The notes under the pieces: generated by a model
Database searches by the model: none
What the model saw: only the letters and a program-made list of their open reading frames with translations
What the model was told of the DNA's origin: nothing
Made by a program: the position numbers and the translations under genes
In this document: positions 12,262 to 22,706 of the stretch, in pieces
Layout of the letters: every line of letters starts with the position of its first letter
Position numbering within the stretch: the stretch's first letter is position 1
NCBI GenBank assembly: GCA_027257055.1
Contig: JAPVLO010000153.1
Span: 3,658,001 to 3,722,000 of the forward strand
DNA from: Cephalopachus bancanus
Lineage: Eukaryota > Chordata > Mammalia > Primates > Tarsiidae
Direction: 5' to 3'
DNA: 64,000 nucleotides

Positions 12262-12440
12262 GTTACTTCTCTAGAAGTAGCAGGCAGAAAACAGAATAGG
12301 AGGTAAGGAGTTGAGATAATTTATTTTGAAATGTATTTCCTATAATAAATATGAATCTAAGTCTATAAACACAGGTATGCCATAAATATCATTTGGGTAT
12401 TTTTGGACCACAGGTATACAGGAGGAATGAGATTAATCTT

Positions 12441-12749
12441 TTTTGTTTGGTCCGGTTTGGTTGTTTTTTGTGTCAGAGTCTCACTCTGTCACTCAGGCTA
12501 GAGTGCAGTGGCACTATCAGCTCACTGCAGCCTCACTTCTGGGCTTAGGTGATCCTTCTGCTACAGCCTATCAAGTAGCTAGAACTACAGGTACATGCCA
12601 CCATGCCTGTCTAATTTTTTGATTTTTTTTTTTAGAGACAAGTTCTTACTATATGTGTAAGCTAGTCTCGAACTCCTGGGCTCAAGCAACCCTTTTGCCT
12701 CGGCCTCCCAAAGTGCTGGGATTACAGGCATAAGTCACTGCGTCTGGCC
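12441..12749 (-). mobile_element. Older Alu, antisense, with unusual tail
   Basis: The tail reads TTTTGTTTGGTCCGGTTTGG on the plus strand before GTCAGAGTCTCACTCTG. AGATTAATCTT repeats flank the element. It is the donor of the inverted copy at 13485-13541. Confidence 0.93.
12443..12499 (-). repeat. Source segment of an inverted 57-nt copy
   Basis: This is the A-tail and 3' end of the Alu at 12441, including an unusual non-Alu-consensus tail (TTGTTTGGTCCGGTTTGGTT). Its reverse complement reappears at 13485-13541 with one mismatch. Confidence 0.92.
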
Positions 12750-13383
12750 TAGATTAATCTTAACCCCTGGTTTGTGACACTTTTATAGGTCTATGCATGT
12801 CCTTTATTTTAATATATTGATTACATGTGAACTTACCAGCTAAACTGAAGCTAGAACATTGTTCATAACACATCCAGTTTATTTTTTTCATCTTTCTTTC
12901 CCTGTCTCCTCACCCCACAAATATATTCTTGCTCATTTTTTGTGGTTGCTGCTGTTCTATATCATATGAACAGTCTTGCTTGCTTTCTTTTGTTTTTGAG
13001 TCTTTTTGTAAAGCTATCACATTTCAAGTCATCTGAAAATTTTTTTTCTTTACTCAGTGTACCATCATAAGACTTATTCATTTTAAAATGTTATTTGTAG
13101 CTCATTTTCATTGTTGTAAAATATTCTATTTTATCCAGGTATTGTGAGAAGAACTTCAGTTATTGTTCATCCCTTCCTAGAGATACCCATTATCATACAA
13201 AATTTACCTGTGAGACCCAGAGCCCTGGCACCTGCTGCATGCTCACTCAGCCTGCTGGTTCCTGGGTCCTCAGGAACTGCTGTCTCCACCATTCTCCCTT
13301 ATCTCTCGACTCTCATTTTCCCAAACCCAGTAGTGAATGGCAGCAGGTTTCTCTCACAAGTTTCTCTCTCTCCTCAAACTTTC

Positions 13384-13712
13384 TTCTTTTTTTGAGTTGG
13401 AGTCTCATTCTATTGTCCAGACTAGAGTACAGCTTACGGCCACCCCAGCGTCAACATGCTGAGCTCCGGCCATCCTTCCGCCTCAGCCTGAGTGACAGAG
13501 TGAGACTCTGACACAAAAAACAACCAAACCAGACCAAACAAGTAGCCGGTACTACAGGCGTGCGCTAAAATGCCCAGCTAATTTTTGACTCATTGTAGAG
13601 ACAAGGGCTCGCCAAGTTGCCAGGGCTGATCTTGAACCCATGGGCTCAGGCAATCCCCTCGCCTCGGCCTCCCAAAGTGCTGGGATTACAGGCTGAGCCA
13701 CCTAGACCAGCC
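13384..13712 (-). mobile_element. Alu, antisense, carrying an inverted insertion
   Basis: Flanked by identical CTCAAACTTTC repeats. The body is typical (GAGTTGGAGTCTCATTCTA...GGATTACAGGCTGAGCCACC) except for the foreign segment at 13485-13541. Confidence 0.94.
13485..13541 (+). repeat. Inverted 57-nt templated insertion inside an Alu
   Basis: Within an antisense Alu, between CCTCAGCCT and GTAGCCGG, sits a 57-nt segment (including shared ends) equal to the reverse complement of 12443-12499 apart from one base. It includes the source's idiosyncratic tail, so it is not explained by general Alu similarity. The junctions show AGCCT and AA microhomology. Confidence 0.92.
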
Positions 13713-14475
13713 CTCAAACTTTCAAAGATACTCAATGTAAACATTTCAATAGGCATTTGGAAACAAGCCAAGACACACTCTGCTACCTACAAATATCTCT
13801 AAAGAGTTTAACCCTGCTACCTATTTGAAAGGATCAAGAGAAATGGGAGAAAATAGATGGGAAGACACTAGTAAGCTAATAAAGTCACTGCCCCAGGTAG
13901 CTCCTGGACAGTGACATAGGCTGTCTATGTGAAGTTGAGAAATATCAGATGACAGCATTTGGTCACTGCCAGAATATACTGAAGATACTTGATCCAGTAA
14001 CACATAGGATGGTTCCTTGGCCATTCTGAGCCATCATCAGAGAAACCCTGAGAACCACTCCTCTAGCTTAATTATGCTGTTCACTTCAGTTTGTCTCTGA
14101 GTTGGGAAAGTAGACCTACTTGGGCCTGTTTAAGGGTTATTATGTTCCCTCTTCACTTTAGAAATTCTTGGTCTCCTAATCCTCAGTTGTTCCTTGCTGT
14201 GTGGCATCACATCTTTGGAGTAGGGAGAATCAGATATTAATATTTTAAGAAGGGACATTCTTTTCACTTTGCTTCCTGTTTTTTTCTTTTGGAGCCCTCT
14301 TTTAAGCAGGGATAATGTTCCAGCCTTCGACCAGAGACTAAAAGCCTGTCCTTAAATAGCTAAAGACTAAAAGTTTTACTTTTCATATATGCCTTCATAT
14401 ATAATGATCAGCTGTGATAACCTGAAAATAGATTCCAGCTTTCTCAACAAATCATTATTTGTATTCCTTTTTAAG

Positions 14476-14607
14476 GTAATAGAGCATGAACATCCAGTAA
14501 ATAAGATTTCTTTTATTGCCCGAGATGTGACAGACAACCGGGCATTTGGGTACGTGTGTGGAGGAGAAGGACAGCATCAGTTTTTTGCCATAAAAACAGG
14601 GCAACAG
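14476..14607 (+). CDS. DAB2: DAB2 coding exon 4 (residues 111-154, PTB core)
   Basis: The 132-nt phase-0 exon has acceptor TTTTTAAG before 14476 and donor GTAAGC at 14608. It encodes the central PTB beta-sheet, including HPVNKISFIARDVTDNRAFG and GGEGQHQFFAIKTGQQ. This is the part of the fold that in DAB-family PTB domains contributes to NPxY-peptide and phosphoinositide binding. It shows no break or substitution against the human sequence. Confidence 0.96.
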
Positions 14608-15112
14608 GTAAGCTTAGTAAGTCTTGACATATACTTGGGGACTTGTCCTCTGTTGTGGGCATAGGGCTGTCTGTCACTCAACTAGAAAACTTGCTAGGAA
14701 CAATTGAATGTAGAAGGGCTAAGTAATGATTCAGAGAATTACTATCTGTATTAACCTAAGGAATATTTTTAAATCATTGATACCCATGTAGTGCATGGCA
14801 CAAGGATTGTTGAGAATGGACTTTCTTATAAGGTCAGTGCTGATTTTAAAACCACAGTGAATTCATGTCAGAAACCTTGAAGGGACTCGGTACCTCTTGT
14901 TTGGCCATGGCTCCTCTTATTTTCTCTAACTACTTATTAATCCTGTTCTCCTTTATGAACCTAGTGTTGGAGGTTGGGGTGATGGAATCCCCTACAATCT
15001 GGGGGAAGGTCGCAAGGAACTTTTGAAAAAAGACTAACCAGAACAGATGGGGGATAAAGGGAAGAAAATATTAAGATTAAAATGCTGATAGCAATGCTTT
15101 GTCTTGATTCAG

Positions 15113-15193
15113 GCTGAGCCATTGGTTGTTGATCTTAAAGACCTTTTTCAAGTTATCTATAATGTAAAGAAAAAGGAAGAAGAAAAGAAAAGG
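15113..15193 (+). CDS. DAB2: DAB2 coding exon 5 (residues 155-181, PTB C-terminal helix)
   Basis: The 81-nt phase-0 exon has acceptor CTTGATTCAG before 15113 and donor GTAAGT at 15194. It encodes AEPLVVDLKDLFQVIYNV followed by a charged KKKEEEKKR stretch, the C-terminal helix that closes the PTB domain and its extension. The last residue is Arg where human has Lys. Confidence 0.95.
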
Positions 15194-15641
15194 GTAAGTA
15201 CTACCTGATAAAGGGTCTAATGAACTTAAAACTATATTCAGGACCATGATTCTTGATATGTATGCATAGGGCCTGTCTGAAGAATTAATGTCTTTGTGAC
15301 TCTTCAAAAAATAAAAAGTATAGAAATGTATTATGTGCTCTTCCCAATACAGCAATGGATGGATGTTGTGGTTAGACACTTTGGATTTTCAGTCCCTGGC
15401 TTTTATTTTGTATTCCTATAAGCTTCATTTTGACTCTAGGAAATAGGCAGAGCAACCAGTTTAAATCCAGTAGCTCTATTCAAATTTAGTATTGATAAGA
15501 AAAGGGGAGAGGAATAGAAGGCAGAAATATTATGCAACACCCACTCTTGCCTTATGCCTGTGAACCCATAGGTACATTTGTTCTTTTAACTCTTTTTGAC
15601 TACAAATACTAAGATCACTGAATTTGTATCTTTCTTTTTAG

Positions 15642-15668
15642 ACAGAAGAAGCCAACAAAGCAGTCGAG
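15642..15668 (+). CDS. DAB2: DAB2 coding exon 6, 27-nt micro-exon (residues 182-190)
   Basis: This very short phase-0 exon encodes TEEANKAVE (human IEEASKAVE). The acceptor TTCTTTTTAG directly precedes 15642 and a GTAAAA donor starts at 15669. It was placed by homology and because it is the only segment that keeps the frame between the PTB helix exon and the next exon. It is too short for ordinary ORF detection. Confidence 0.92.
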
Positions 15669-15913
15669 GTAAAACTGTATTTTTACTTCTTGTGAACTGA
15701 GTGTGTGATATGTATAAGCCCCTTCTTTTTTTGCAAACTGCCCAAGCACTCTCCCTGTCTAGCTTATTACTACTCTGTGTTGATGGCCTCTCTGGTCATG
15801 GACACTATATGGTTAAATGATCAGTGCCAAGATCATAACTACTTAGCAGTAGGCAATAAATTTTATAGGGAAGACTCAGCAACTAAACCCTTAAATATTT
15901 GCCATCTTTTCAG

Positions 15914-15967
15914 AATGGGAACGAGAACCTACTGACTCTTGATGACCAAGCTAATAAACTGAAATTG
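15914..15967 (+). CDS. DAB2: DAB2 coding exon 7 (residues 191-208)
   Basis: The 54-nt phase-0 exon follows acceptor CATCTTTTCAG and has donor GTATGT at 15968. It encodes NGNENLLTLDDQANKLKL, aligning with human NGSEALMILDDQTNKLKS. It is a less conserved linker between the PTB domain and the clathrin/AP-2 binding region, with several substitutions in 18 residues. Confidence 0.92.
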
Positions 15968-16029
15968 GTATGTATGTGACATTTAACAATTCTTACTTAT
16001 CTGGATGCGGGCTCTACTTTCTGTAGATG

Positions 16030-16416
16030 TTGCTAATGCCGAATCTGTATGAAAAACCAATTGCAGCAACTATTTTCCTAAACAGTAGTGTAACATTAAT
16101 GTCAATATGCAAAGCAATCTTTTTAGTAGACACACCTGAATCTAATTGAAACACTTTTTAAGGGTGTGGACCAGATGGATTTGTTTGGGGACATGTCGAC
16201 ACTTCCTGACCTAAATAGCTTAATAACAAATCGGTAAAATGAAAATCCAACTGTGACAACTGTTTTCCTAAACTTGTTTAGGGAACAAACAATTACAACA
16301 ATATACAAAGTAATCTTTTTTAGTAGACACATCTGAATCTAATCCAAATACTTTTTTAAGGGTGTTGACCAGATGGATTTGTTTGGGGACATGTCTACAC
16401 CTCCTGACCTAAATAG
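16030..16416 (+). repeat. Tandem duplication of about 190 bp spanning intron 7 and exon 8 of DAB2
   Basis: Unit A (about 16030-16218) and unit B (about 16219-16416) align along their length. Matches include GAAAAACCAATTG versus GAAAATCCAACTG, a shared TTTTCCTAAAC, TTTTAGTAGACACA and CTGAATCTAAT, and then the exon. The intronic parts differ at roughly 12 of 100 aligned bases plus indels; the exonic part differs at 3 of 56. Confidence 0.88.
16163..16233 (+). pseudogene. Duplicated, decayed copy of DAB2 coding exon 8
   Basis: Positions 16163-16218 repeat the first 56 nt of the exon at 16361 with three differences, behind a retained CTTTTTAAG acceptor. The copy lacks the last 7 nt of the exon and the GTAAGT donor, because the duplication junction falls inside the exon. 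A weak GTAAAA donor at 16234 would define a 71-nt exon that shifts the frame. Reading through instead meets an in-frame TAA at 16235. Pro15 of the exon is changed to Leu. It is most likely a dead exon; inclusion would truncate DAB2 just after the PTB domain. Confidence 0.85.
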
Positions 16417-16423
16417 TCCAACA
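16361..16423 (+). CDS. DAB2: DAB2 coding exon 8 (residues 209-229)
   Basis: The 63-nt phase-0 exon has acceptor CTTTTTTAAG before 16361 and a strong GTAAGT donor at 16424. It encodes GVDQMDLFGDMSTPPDLNSP plus Thr, matching human DAB2. A degenerate duplicate lies about 200 bp upstream (see 16163-16233). Only this downstream copy keeps the native 3' end and donor, so it is the functional exon. Confidence 0.95.
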
Positions 16424-18904
16424 GTAAGTGTTTGTTTTTAAATTTGCAATGTAATAAAAATGGCATCTATAACTCAAATTGGCAATTAACCAGAAATCTT
16501 GAACATCTCATTGAAACTTGCAAAGTGACTGATGATTTTTGCCCATGAAGTGTAAATGACTTTTAGAATAGATTTGAATCTAAAGTCACTGTGGGAACCT
16601 ATCGGCGCTAATTCAGATATCTTAATATTGCTTAGAGGTTAAAACTGAGCAATAGGTCAGGCAATGTAGCCTCCTTGGTATCACTTAGGATCAGAAGGCG
16701 GAGCTTGAATAATAGTCCTTGACATAAGCTTACCTGAAGGAAAGTGGAATTGTTAGATGATTACTCACAAGGCCTCCTGGCCTCTTCATTTATTTCCCAC
16801 TCTGTGGGTTGCAATTTAGCAGCATAAGTTTGGTGTGAAGTAAGACTTAAAACAAATAAGAGGTTCACTTATATTTAACCAAAGCCTGTCCTTGTTAGAA
16901 AATTGTTCATTCTTCATAGGATTTTATAGTATATTAAGTCTTTTCAATATTGATTGATCTGTAACAATGTTATGAGAATGGATTTCCTTTACAGATAAGA
17001 AAATCTGGTTCAGAAAAAGAAAAAAATACTGATTTACCAGGAAAGAGGTCCTTATCAAGGCTTAAACCCAAGTCTTTCAGACCTTCCAAAACAAGCCTTT
17101 AAAAAAAAAAATCCTTGTAATTTGAATGACTTCTTACAACTTCTTTGATGTATTTAACAGTTTCTTGAGTACTACAGCAGTGAGAAAGATGCCCCAAATC
17201 AATGACATTATGGAATTTACTGTCTAACAGGGTGACCAGCATTAAAACTAATCACAAGGCCTGTTAATTGATGTTGCTTACAGAATATTTGTCTAGTTTA
17301 GAAGTTCAGATCATGATAAAGTAAGTTTCTGGATTTGATTATGAAAGATGAGAAGGCAATTATGAGACAAAAAGAGAGTTAGTCTAAAACTAATGGGGGA
17401 AATGTCTAGTTAGGAGTCTCTTACATCAGAAAATCATCAAGGAAACCTACATGACCAAGAAGGACACAGGAATTCAACTAGCAGACCAAAGATTGGGGAA
17501 GATTCTGACTTCCTGAAGTACTGCAGAGAATGCCAGGCCCGTAACTTCTCACTGCAGAAAACTTCCAGATCAAATGAGATGGAGAGGAACAAGGGGTTCC
17601 TGCACTCTTCTCTGACCTCAACAAATGAGAATCACAATGCATGGTGGCATTTTAAAGTCCCTAAAAAGTCTATAATAAAGAAAGTTTAGTATTCTTTTCA
17701 GCAGCAAATCCTAACTCACCTGGCTATAAAACTTTTCTTTCTTCATAATGATCATTATCATTCTAAGGATAAACATTTTGAAATATTAAATTAAAAGACC
17801 CTGAGAGGTCCATCATAGCTCTGAGATCCTTTTGATTCCTGGGAAACTTTGTTCTCGCCTCCATTAGTGGCCTCTTCCCCAGAGCAAATCAGTATCTAAA
17901 TGACCTACTTCCCAAGTATAACTGACATTCAAACAAGTAATTGAAAGAGAGCAAAGCACTCAAGATATGAAATGGAATTCCAATAATATAGGCAAGGAAG
18001 CACTGACTAATCTGCTTGTGTAGACTTCTAGAAAGTTCTAAAAAGGAAATGAAAAGCAACATTGGTATTCTTGAGCTTCATTTTTATTAGACTTCAAGCA
18101 GTCTAAGAATTTTTGATTTCTAGAAATTCAACTTTCAGTTAAACTAACAATAAATTAAAGTAATAAATACCATCAAAATAGGTGATCTCTGAAAATTAGA
18201 AGAAAGCTAAGAGGGCTGAGTATGTGCTGGTTAGACTTTACACCATGTTCTTAAATATTGACTCAATATTCACAGGTTACAAAATATATTTATTTCTGAT
18301 TTCTAAACCCAGCATATTTTCAAATATTCAACCCTTGTAAAACCAGCATATTTTAAAATATTCAACTTTTTTTTTTTAACAATTGCTCTGAAAGATGTAT
18401 AGACAGAAAGAAATGTAAATTACCTAGACTTTATTAGTGGTTCCAGGTGGCTGTTACTCCCCCCAAATTTATACAGAAAAGAGTGACATCCCTTAGAACA
18501 TAAATTGTATTGGAAAACCACTTGCGTATTCTCCCTGCATACTGCATCTCAAGAACAAAAAGAGAAGAAAAACATAAAAAGACATGTTCTCTAACTTTAA
18601 AAATTTGACCACTTGAAAGCACTGTTATTATATGAAGAACATAAGGCAAAATCTTCCACCAAGGAAATTAAATCTGGTACAAGGAATGGGATCTGAGTAC
18701 AAAGTACAAGTGTCATGTACACCCTTGCATGCACTCCACATGATTCCATGGGGTGGACACAGAGGAAGTGGAAATAGAAACATCAGTGGGAAAGGACTTT
18801 GTAAGGAATCTGAATTTGGGTCTTTGAAGTGTTTAGGAAAAGAGACAGTAGTAATGCTAGGAACAAATTGGGTCCTATTGTGGATCCTTTTGAAAGTTGG
18901 CCTA

Positions 18905-19188
18905 AACCGGGCTCGGTGGCTCAGCCTGCAATCCCGCGCCTTTGGGAGGCGGAGATGAGTGGATTGCCTGAGCCCGTGGGTTTGAGACCCGCCTGGGCAG
19001 CGAGACCTTATCTCTACAATAAATTTAAAAATCAGCCGGGTGTGGTAGCGCATGCCTGTAATTCCGGGTACTGGAAGGCTGAGGCGGAAGGATCGCTGGA
19101 ACCCAGCAGGTCGAGGTTGCGGTGGCCAGGAGCGGCCACTGCACTCCAGTCTGGGCGACAGAGTGAGACTCCAACTCAAAAAAAAAAA
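18905..19188 (+). mobile_element. Alu, strepsirrhine type
   Basis: Begins CCGGGCTCGGTGGCTCAGCC and ends ACTCCAACTCAAAAA; flanked by AAAGTTGGCCTAA and AAAGTTGGCCTAAG. Confidence 0.95.
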
Positions 19189-19344
19189 AGAAAGTTGGCC
19201 TAAGGAAGCTTATTTTAATACAGGGAGCATCCAAAGCCACCCAAAGCTTCGAGTAGGAAAGTCCTCGATTTAGCAAACTGGAATGGGTAAGTGAGATCAG
19301 CCATCCAGAGAAGAGATAAGCTATGGAACTTAGTATTGTAAACT

Positions 19345-19500
19345 TTGTCTTTTTGCAGGCTCCCCTTAGATTGCCTGCATGGTCCCCTTACTGAAGCCCC
19401 TTAAGATCAGGGACTGTCACTCACTTTCATGTCTCCAGAGCCTGCCACTCAGGAGTGGATACATCTTTGACAGCCAAACAAAGAGTTAATGAAGTTCTGG
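19345..19500 (+). mobile_element. L2 3' end fragment
   Basis: AAGATCAGGGACTGTCACTC and CATGTCTCCAGAGCCTGCCA match the conserved L2 3' terminus. Confidence 0.55.
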
Positions 19501-20535
19501 CCAAGGGGTGGATGCGGAGTCTTAAGTTTTTCAGTTATAGTCTATGAACTTCATTCTTAATCTTGGATTAACAACAAACCCAACCTGAGGAGAGCCTTAT
19601 ACATTTTACTTATAGGGTAACTATTCAGAAGTCTAACATTGTGGCTCCTGTTTGGTGACCTAAGAACTTCTTCTGAAGTATTTGAAAAAGGAGAACTCTG
19701 CCAGCTGTGAACACCCAACTGTTCTAACCCAGAGGTGGCTCTAATTAAATGAATAAATATTGAAATCACAAGCTTTTGCAATCCATTTTATCCTACCTTT
19801 TGATTGTATAAAGATCCCTACATTAAGAGATCTTAATTTTGATTTTAAAAGTTTTTTGATTAAAAAAAGATTTTTTAAAAATTATAAACTCTTTCTTGTG
19901 CCCAATTCTTCTTATAAAGAGAAAACCTGGCTTTTACAATTTGTGTTTTTATACTTCACAGTAAAGGAAGCCAATACATAGTTAGAATACCATTTATGTC
20001 TGATTCTGCTGTCCCTTCTATAGCCATGATGTAGGACCTAAACTTTATAAAGATTTGGTGTTTTTCTCTAAAAGTCAAGGAGGCCTATTTGAGCCCTTTT
20101 TGTACTTACTAGTTTGAAAATTCTCTTGAAGTTGTTGTTTTCCTAATGATCAAAATACGGGTATTCTGCCCAGAGTAATGTTAGACATCTACTCTAACCT
20201 CCACTTCAGCTAGACATTTTTTATTGTTTATATGCTTCTCTGGCTAGTATAATTAAGTAGTATTTAATGGATCAAAGTCAGTCAAAAGGAAGGGCTGTCA
20301 GTATGGAAGCTGCATCCTAGGATGAATCATAATTAATTATGTCATTAACTGAAATAAAGACATATCAGATTCATCAAATTTGCTGCTTTTATGCTGAGAA
20401 GAAGTTTTTATCTAATAATTGAAAACCCCAGAAATTAACATATCAGAGAAATGATAAAACAGGAATAGAATTAGTAGAGCTATGCATTTGATATGTCTTT
20501 TAAATTAACTCTTAAACTCACATCTCTGTCTTATA

Positions 20536-21142
20536 CAGTAGTCCCCTTTATCTTCAATTTAACTTTCCACGGTTTCAGTTACTCACAATCTCAATCTGAA
20601 AATAAATGAGTACTGTACCTCTGAGTAAGATATTCTGTGAGACCATATTCACATAATTTTTATTACAGTAATTGTTATAATTGTTTTATTTTATTATGTT
20701 ATTGCTGTTAATCTCTTATTGCATCTAATTTATAAATTAAATCTATCTTGGCCTGGCTTGGTGGCTCAGCCTGTAATCCTAGTGCTTTGGGAGGCTGAGG
20801 TGAGTGCATTGCCTGAGCCCACGGGTTCGAGATCTGCCTGGGCAACTTGGTGAGACCTCATCTCTACAATAAAAATACAAAAAAAAATTAGCCGGGCGTG
20901 GTAGCGCGCGCCTGTAGTTCCAGCTACTTGGAAGGCTGAGGCAGAAGGATCGCCGGAGCCCAGCAGGTCGAGGTTGCAGTGGCTGGGAGCGGCCACTGCA
21001 CTCCAGTCTGGGTGACAGAGTGAGACTCCAACTGAAAAAAAAATTAAATTAAACTTATCTTAAGTATGTATTTATGGAGAAAAATACTAGATGTAGAATT
21101 TGATACTATCTGCGGTTTCAAGAATCCACTGGGGGACTACTG
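20536..21142 (+). mobile_element. Tigger-like non-autonomous DNA transposon interrupted by an Alu
   Basis: The terminal inverted repeats are CAGTAGTCCCC at the left and GGGGGACTACTG at the right, each bordered by a TA dinucleotide. Internal halves such as TTTCCACGGTTTCAGTT and CTGCGGTTTCAAGAATCCA fit the MER/Tigger family pattern. The nested Alu accounts for 20750-21041. Confidence 0.88.
20750..21041 (+). mobile_element. Alu nested in the Tigger-like element
   Basis: Begins GGCCTGGCTTGGTGGCTCAG; flanks AAATTAAATCTATCTT and AAATTAAACTTATCTT represent its target duplication. Confidence 0.94.
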
Positions 21143-22052
21143 TATATAAACTAAACATTAGTTATTGGTTGACTTTAAGCACTAGCTAGATGAAATATTG
21201 TCACAATACAGGCAACTCTAAGCAATGTTATGAAAAGATGTACAAGTATGAGAGCTTAATAGGTAATAGATTAGATTGGTATTTTGGGTGTTGTTTTCAT
21301 AGGACATAGACAAAAAGCGTATGCCCATAGGAGAAGCTAGGATGATGTGGATGAGAGATCCTGCTTGACTATCACCTTCAACAAGAGCCTTTAATAGGTA
21401 AAGAGGCATACCTGGAGGCTGTGATATAAAGGAAAATCATTTTTGCCTAGAGGAGAGAACTGAACCAATTTTAGGACAATATATTTGACCTTAAACTTTA
21501 TCACAATCAGAACTATGAACATATTTGCCAATGAATTTGCTCATTTGGAGAGGTAATGCTACATGAATCTGGGGGTATCTCAGAACGGATTATATGTGCA
21601 TCAAGTAGGAAGTGGGGCTAGCCTTCTGAGGTCACTTACTTTCAAGCTCAACATACTTTGTAGTCATTTAGAGTGACTCCCAATCAATTCCCTTTAAGAC
21701 TCAAAATCACAAATTGAAACAATGCTGAAAATGAACTCAGCCAGTCTGAACCAGGGTAAGCAGAGACATGAAGTAAGCAACAGTCAGATTTTACTTAATG
21801 AAGTTAAAATTTTACTTAATGAAGTTAAGACTGAAATAAAAGGGCATGAGGTCTGGGAGAGTCAGGGAAGATCTAGTCTATAGAGAGAGAGTAATGGAGT
21901 CAGGAGTTAATAGAAGGTAATAGTCAACTGGTTTGTCAAGACCCAGTTCTAATGGAAATTTGAATAATCCTAGTCATCTTATATAGTTTTCTCATTTGGA
22001 GTCACAGCATTGACTAACACTTTCTTTTTTTTTTTCTTTCCAAATGTGATAG

Positions 22053-22706
22053 GAAAGCAAAGATATCCTGTTAGTGGATCTAAACTCTGAAATCGACACC
22101 AATCAGAATTCTTTAAGAGAAAATCCATTCTTAACAAATGGCATCACCTCCTGCTCTCTTCCTCGACCAAAGCCTCAGGCATCCTTCTTGCCTGAAAATG
22201 CCTTTTCTGCCAATCTCAACTTCTTTCCCACCCCTAATCCTGATCCTTTCCGTGATGATCCTTTCGCACAGCCAGACCAATCGACACCCTCTTCGTTTGA
22301 TTCTCTCAAATCTCCAGATCAGAAGAAAGAGAATTTGAGTAGCTTGTCTACTCCACTGAGTAATGGGCCCCTGAATGGTGATGTTGATTACTTTGGTCAG
22401 CAATTTGACCAGATCTCTAACCGGACTGGCAAACAGGAAGCCCAGGCAGGCCCGTGGCCCTTTTCCAGTTCGCAAACCCAGCCAGCAGTGAGAACTCAAA
22501 ATGGGGTATCTGAAAGAGAACAGAACGGCTTCCATGTCAAATCCTCCCCGAACCCTTTTGTGGGAAGCCCTCCCAAAGGACTGTCCGTACCGAATGGCGT
22601 AAAGCAGGACTTGGAAAGCTCTGTCCAGTCCTCACCACATGACTCCATAGCCATTATCCCACCTCCACAAAGTACCAAACCAGGAAGAGGCAGAAGGACT
22701 GCTAAG
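22053..22706 (+). CDS. DAB2: DAB2 coding exon 9, p96-specific exon (residues 230-447)
   Basis: The 654-nt phase-0 exon (218 codons) lies behind a long pyrimidine tract and the acceptor AAATGTGATAG, with a GTGAAT donor at 22707. In human DAB2 this exon is included in p96 and skipped in p67, and its ends here correspond exactly to residues 230-447. Visible motifs are the clathrin box LVDLN (236-240), NPF (253-255), the AP-2 binding DPF pair at 293-295 and 298-300, and a second NPF in SSPNPFVGSP. The C-terminal part is Ser/Pro-rich and ends in GRGRRTAK. Because the exon is a multiple of three and phase 0 on both sides, skipping preserves the frame. Confidence 0.96.

Larger units (their letters stand above)
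16424..22052 (+). other. DAB2 intron 8 (5.6 kb)
   Basis: It lies between coding exons 8 and 9 and contains one young Alu (18905), an L2 remnant and a Tigger-like element with a nested Alu (20536-21142). The stretches 16440-18890, 19510-20530 and 21145-22020 show nothing I can identify beyond AT-rich single-copy sequence. Confidence 0.7.

Noticed and set aside
18628..19179. A 183-codon open frame on the minus strand
   Set aside because: It lies mostly across an antisense Alu; the products (such as [14 protein letters not shown]) are the usual Alu-derived open frames and occur at many of the other Alus here.
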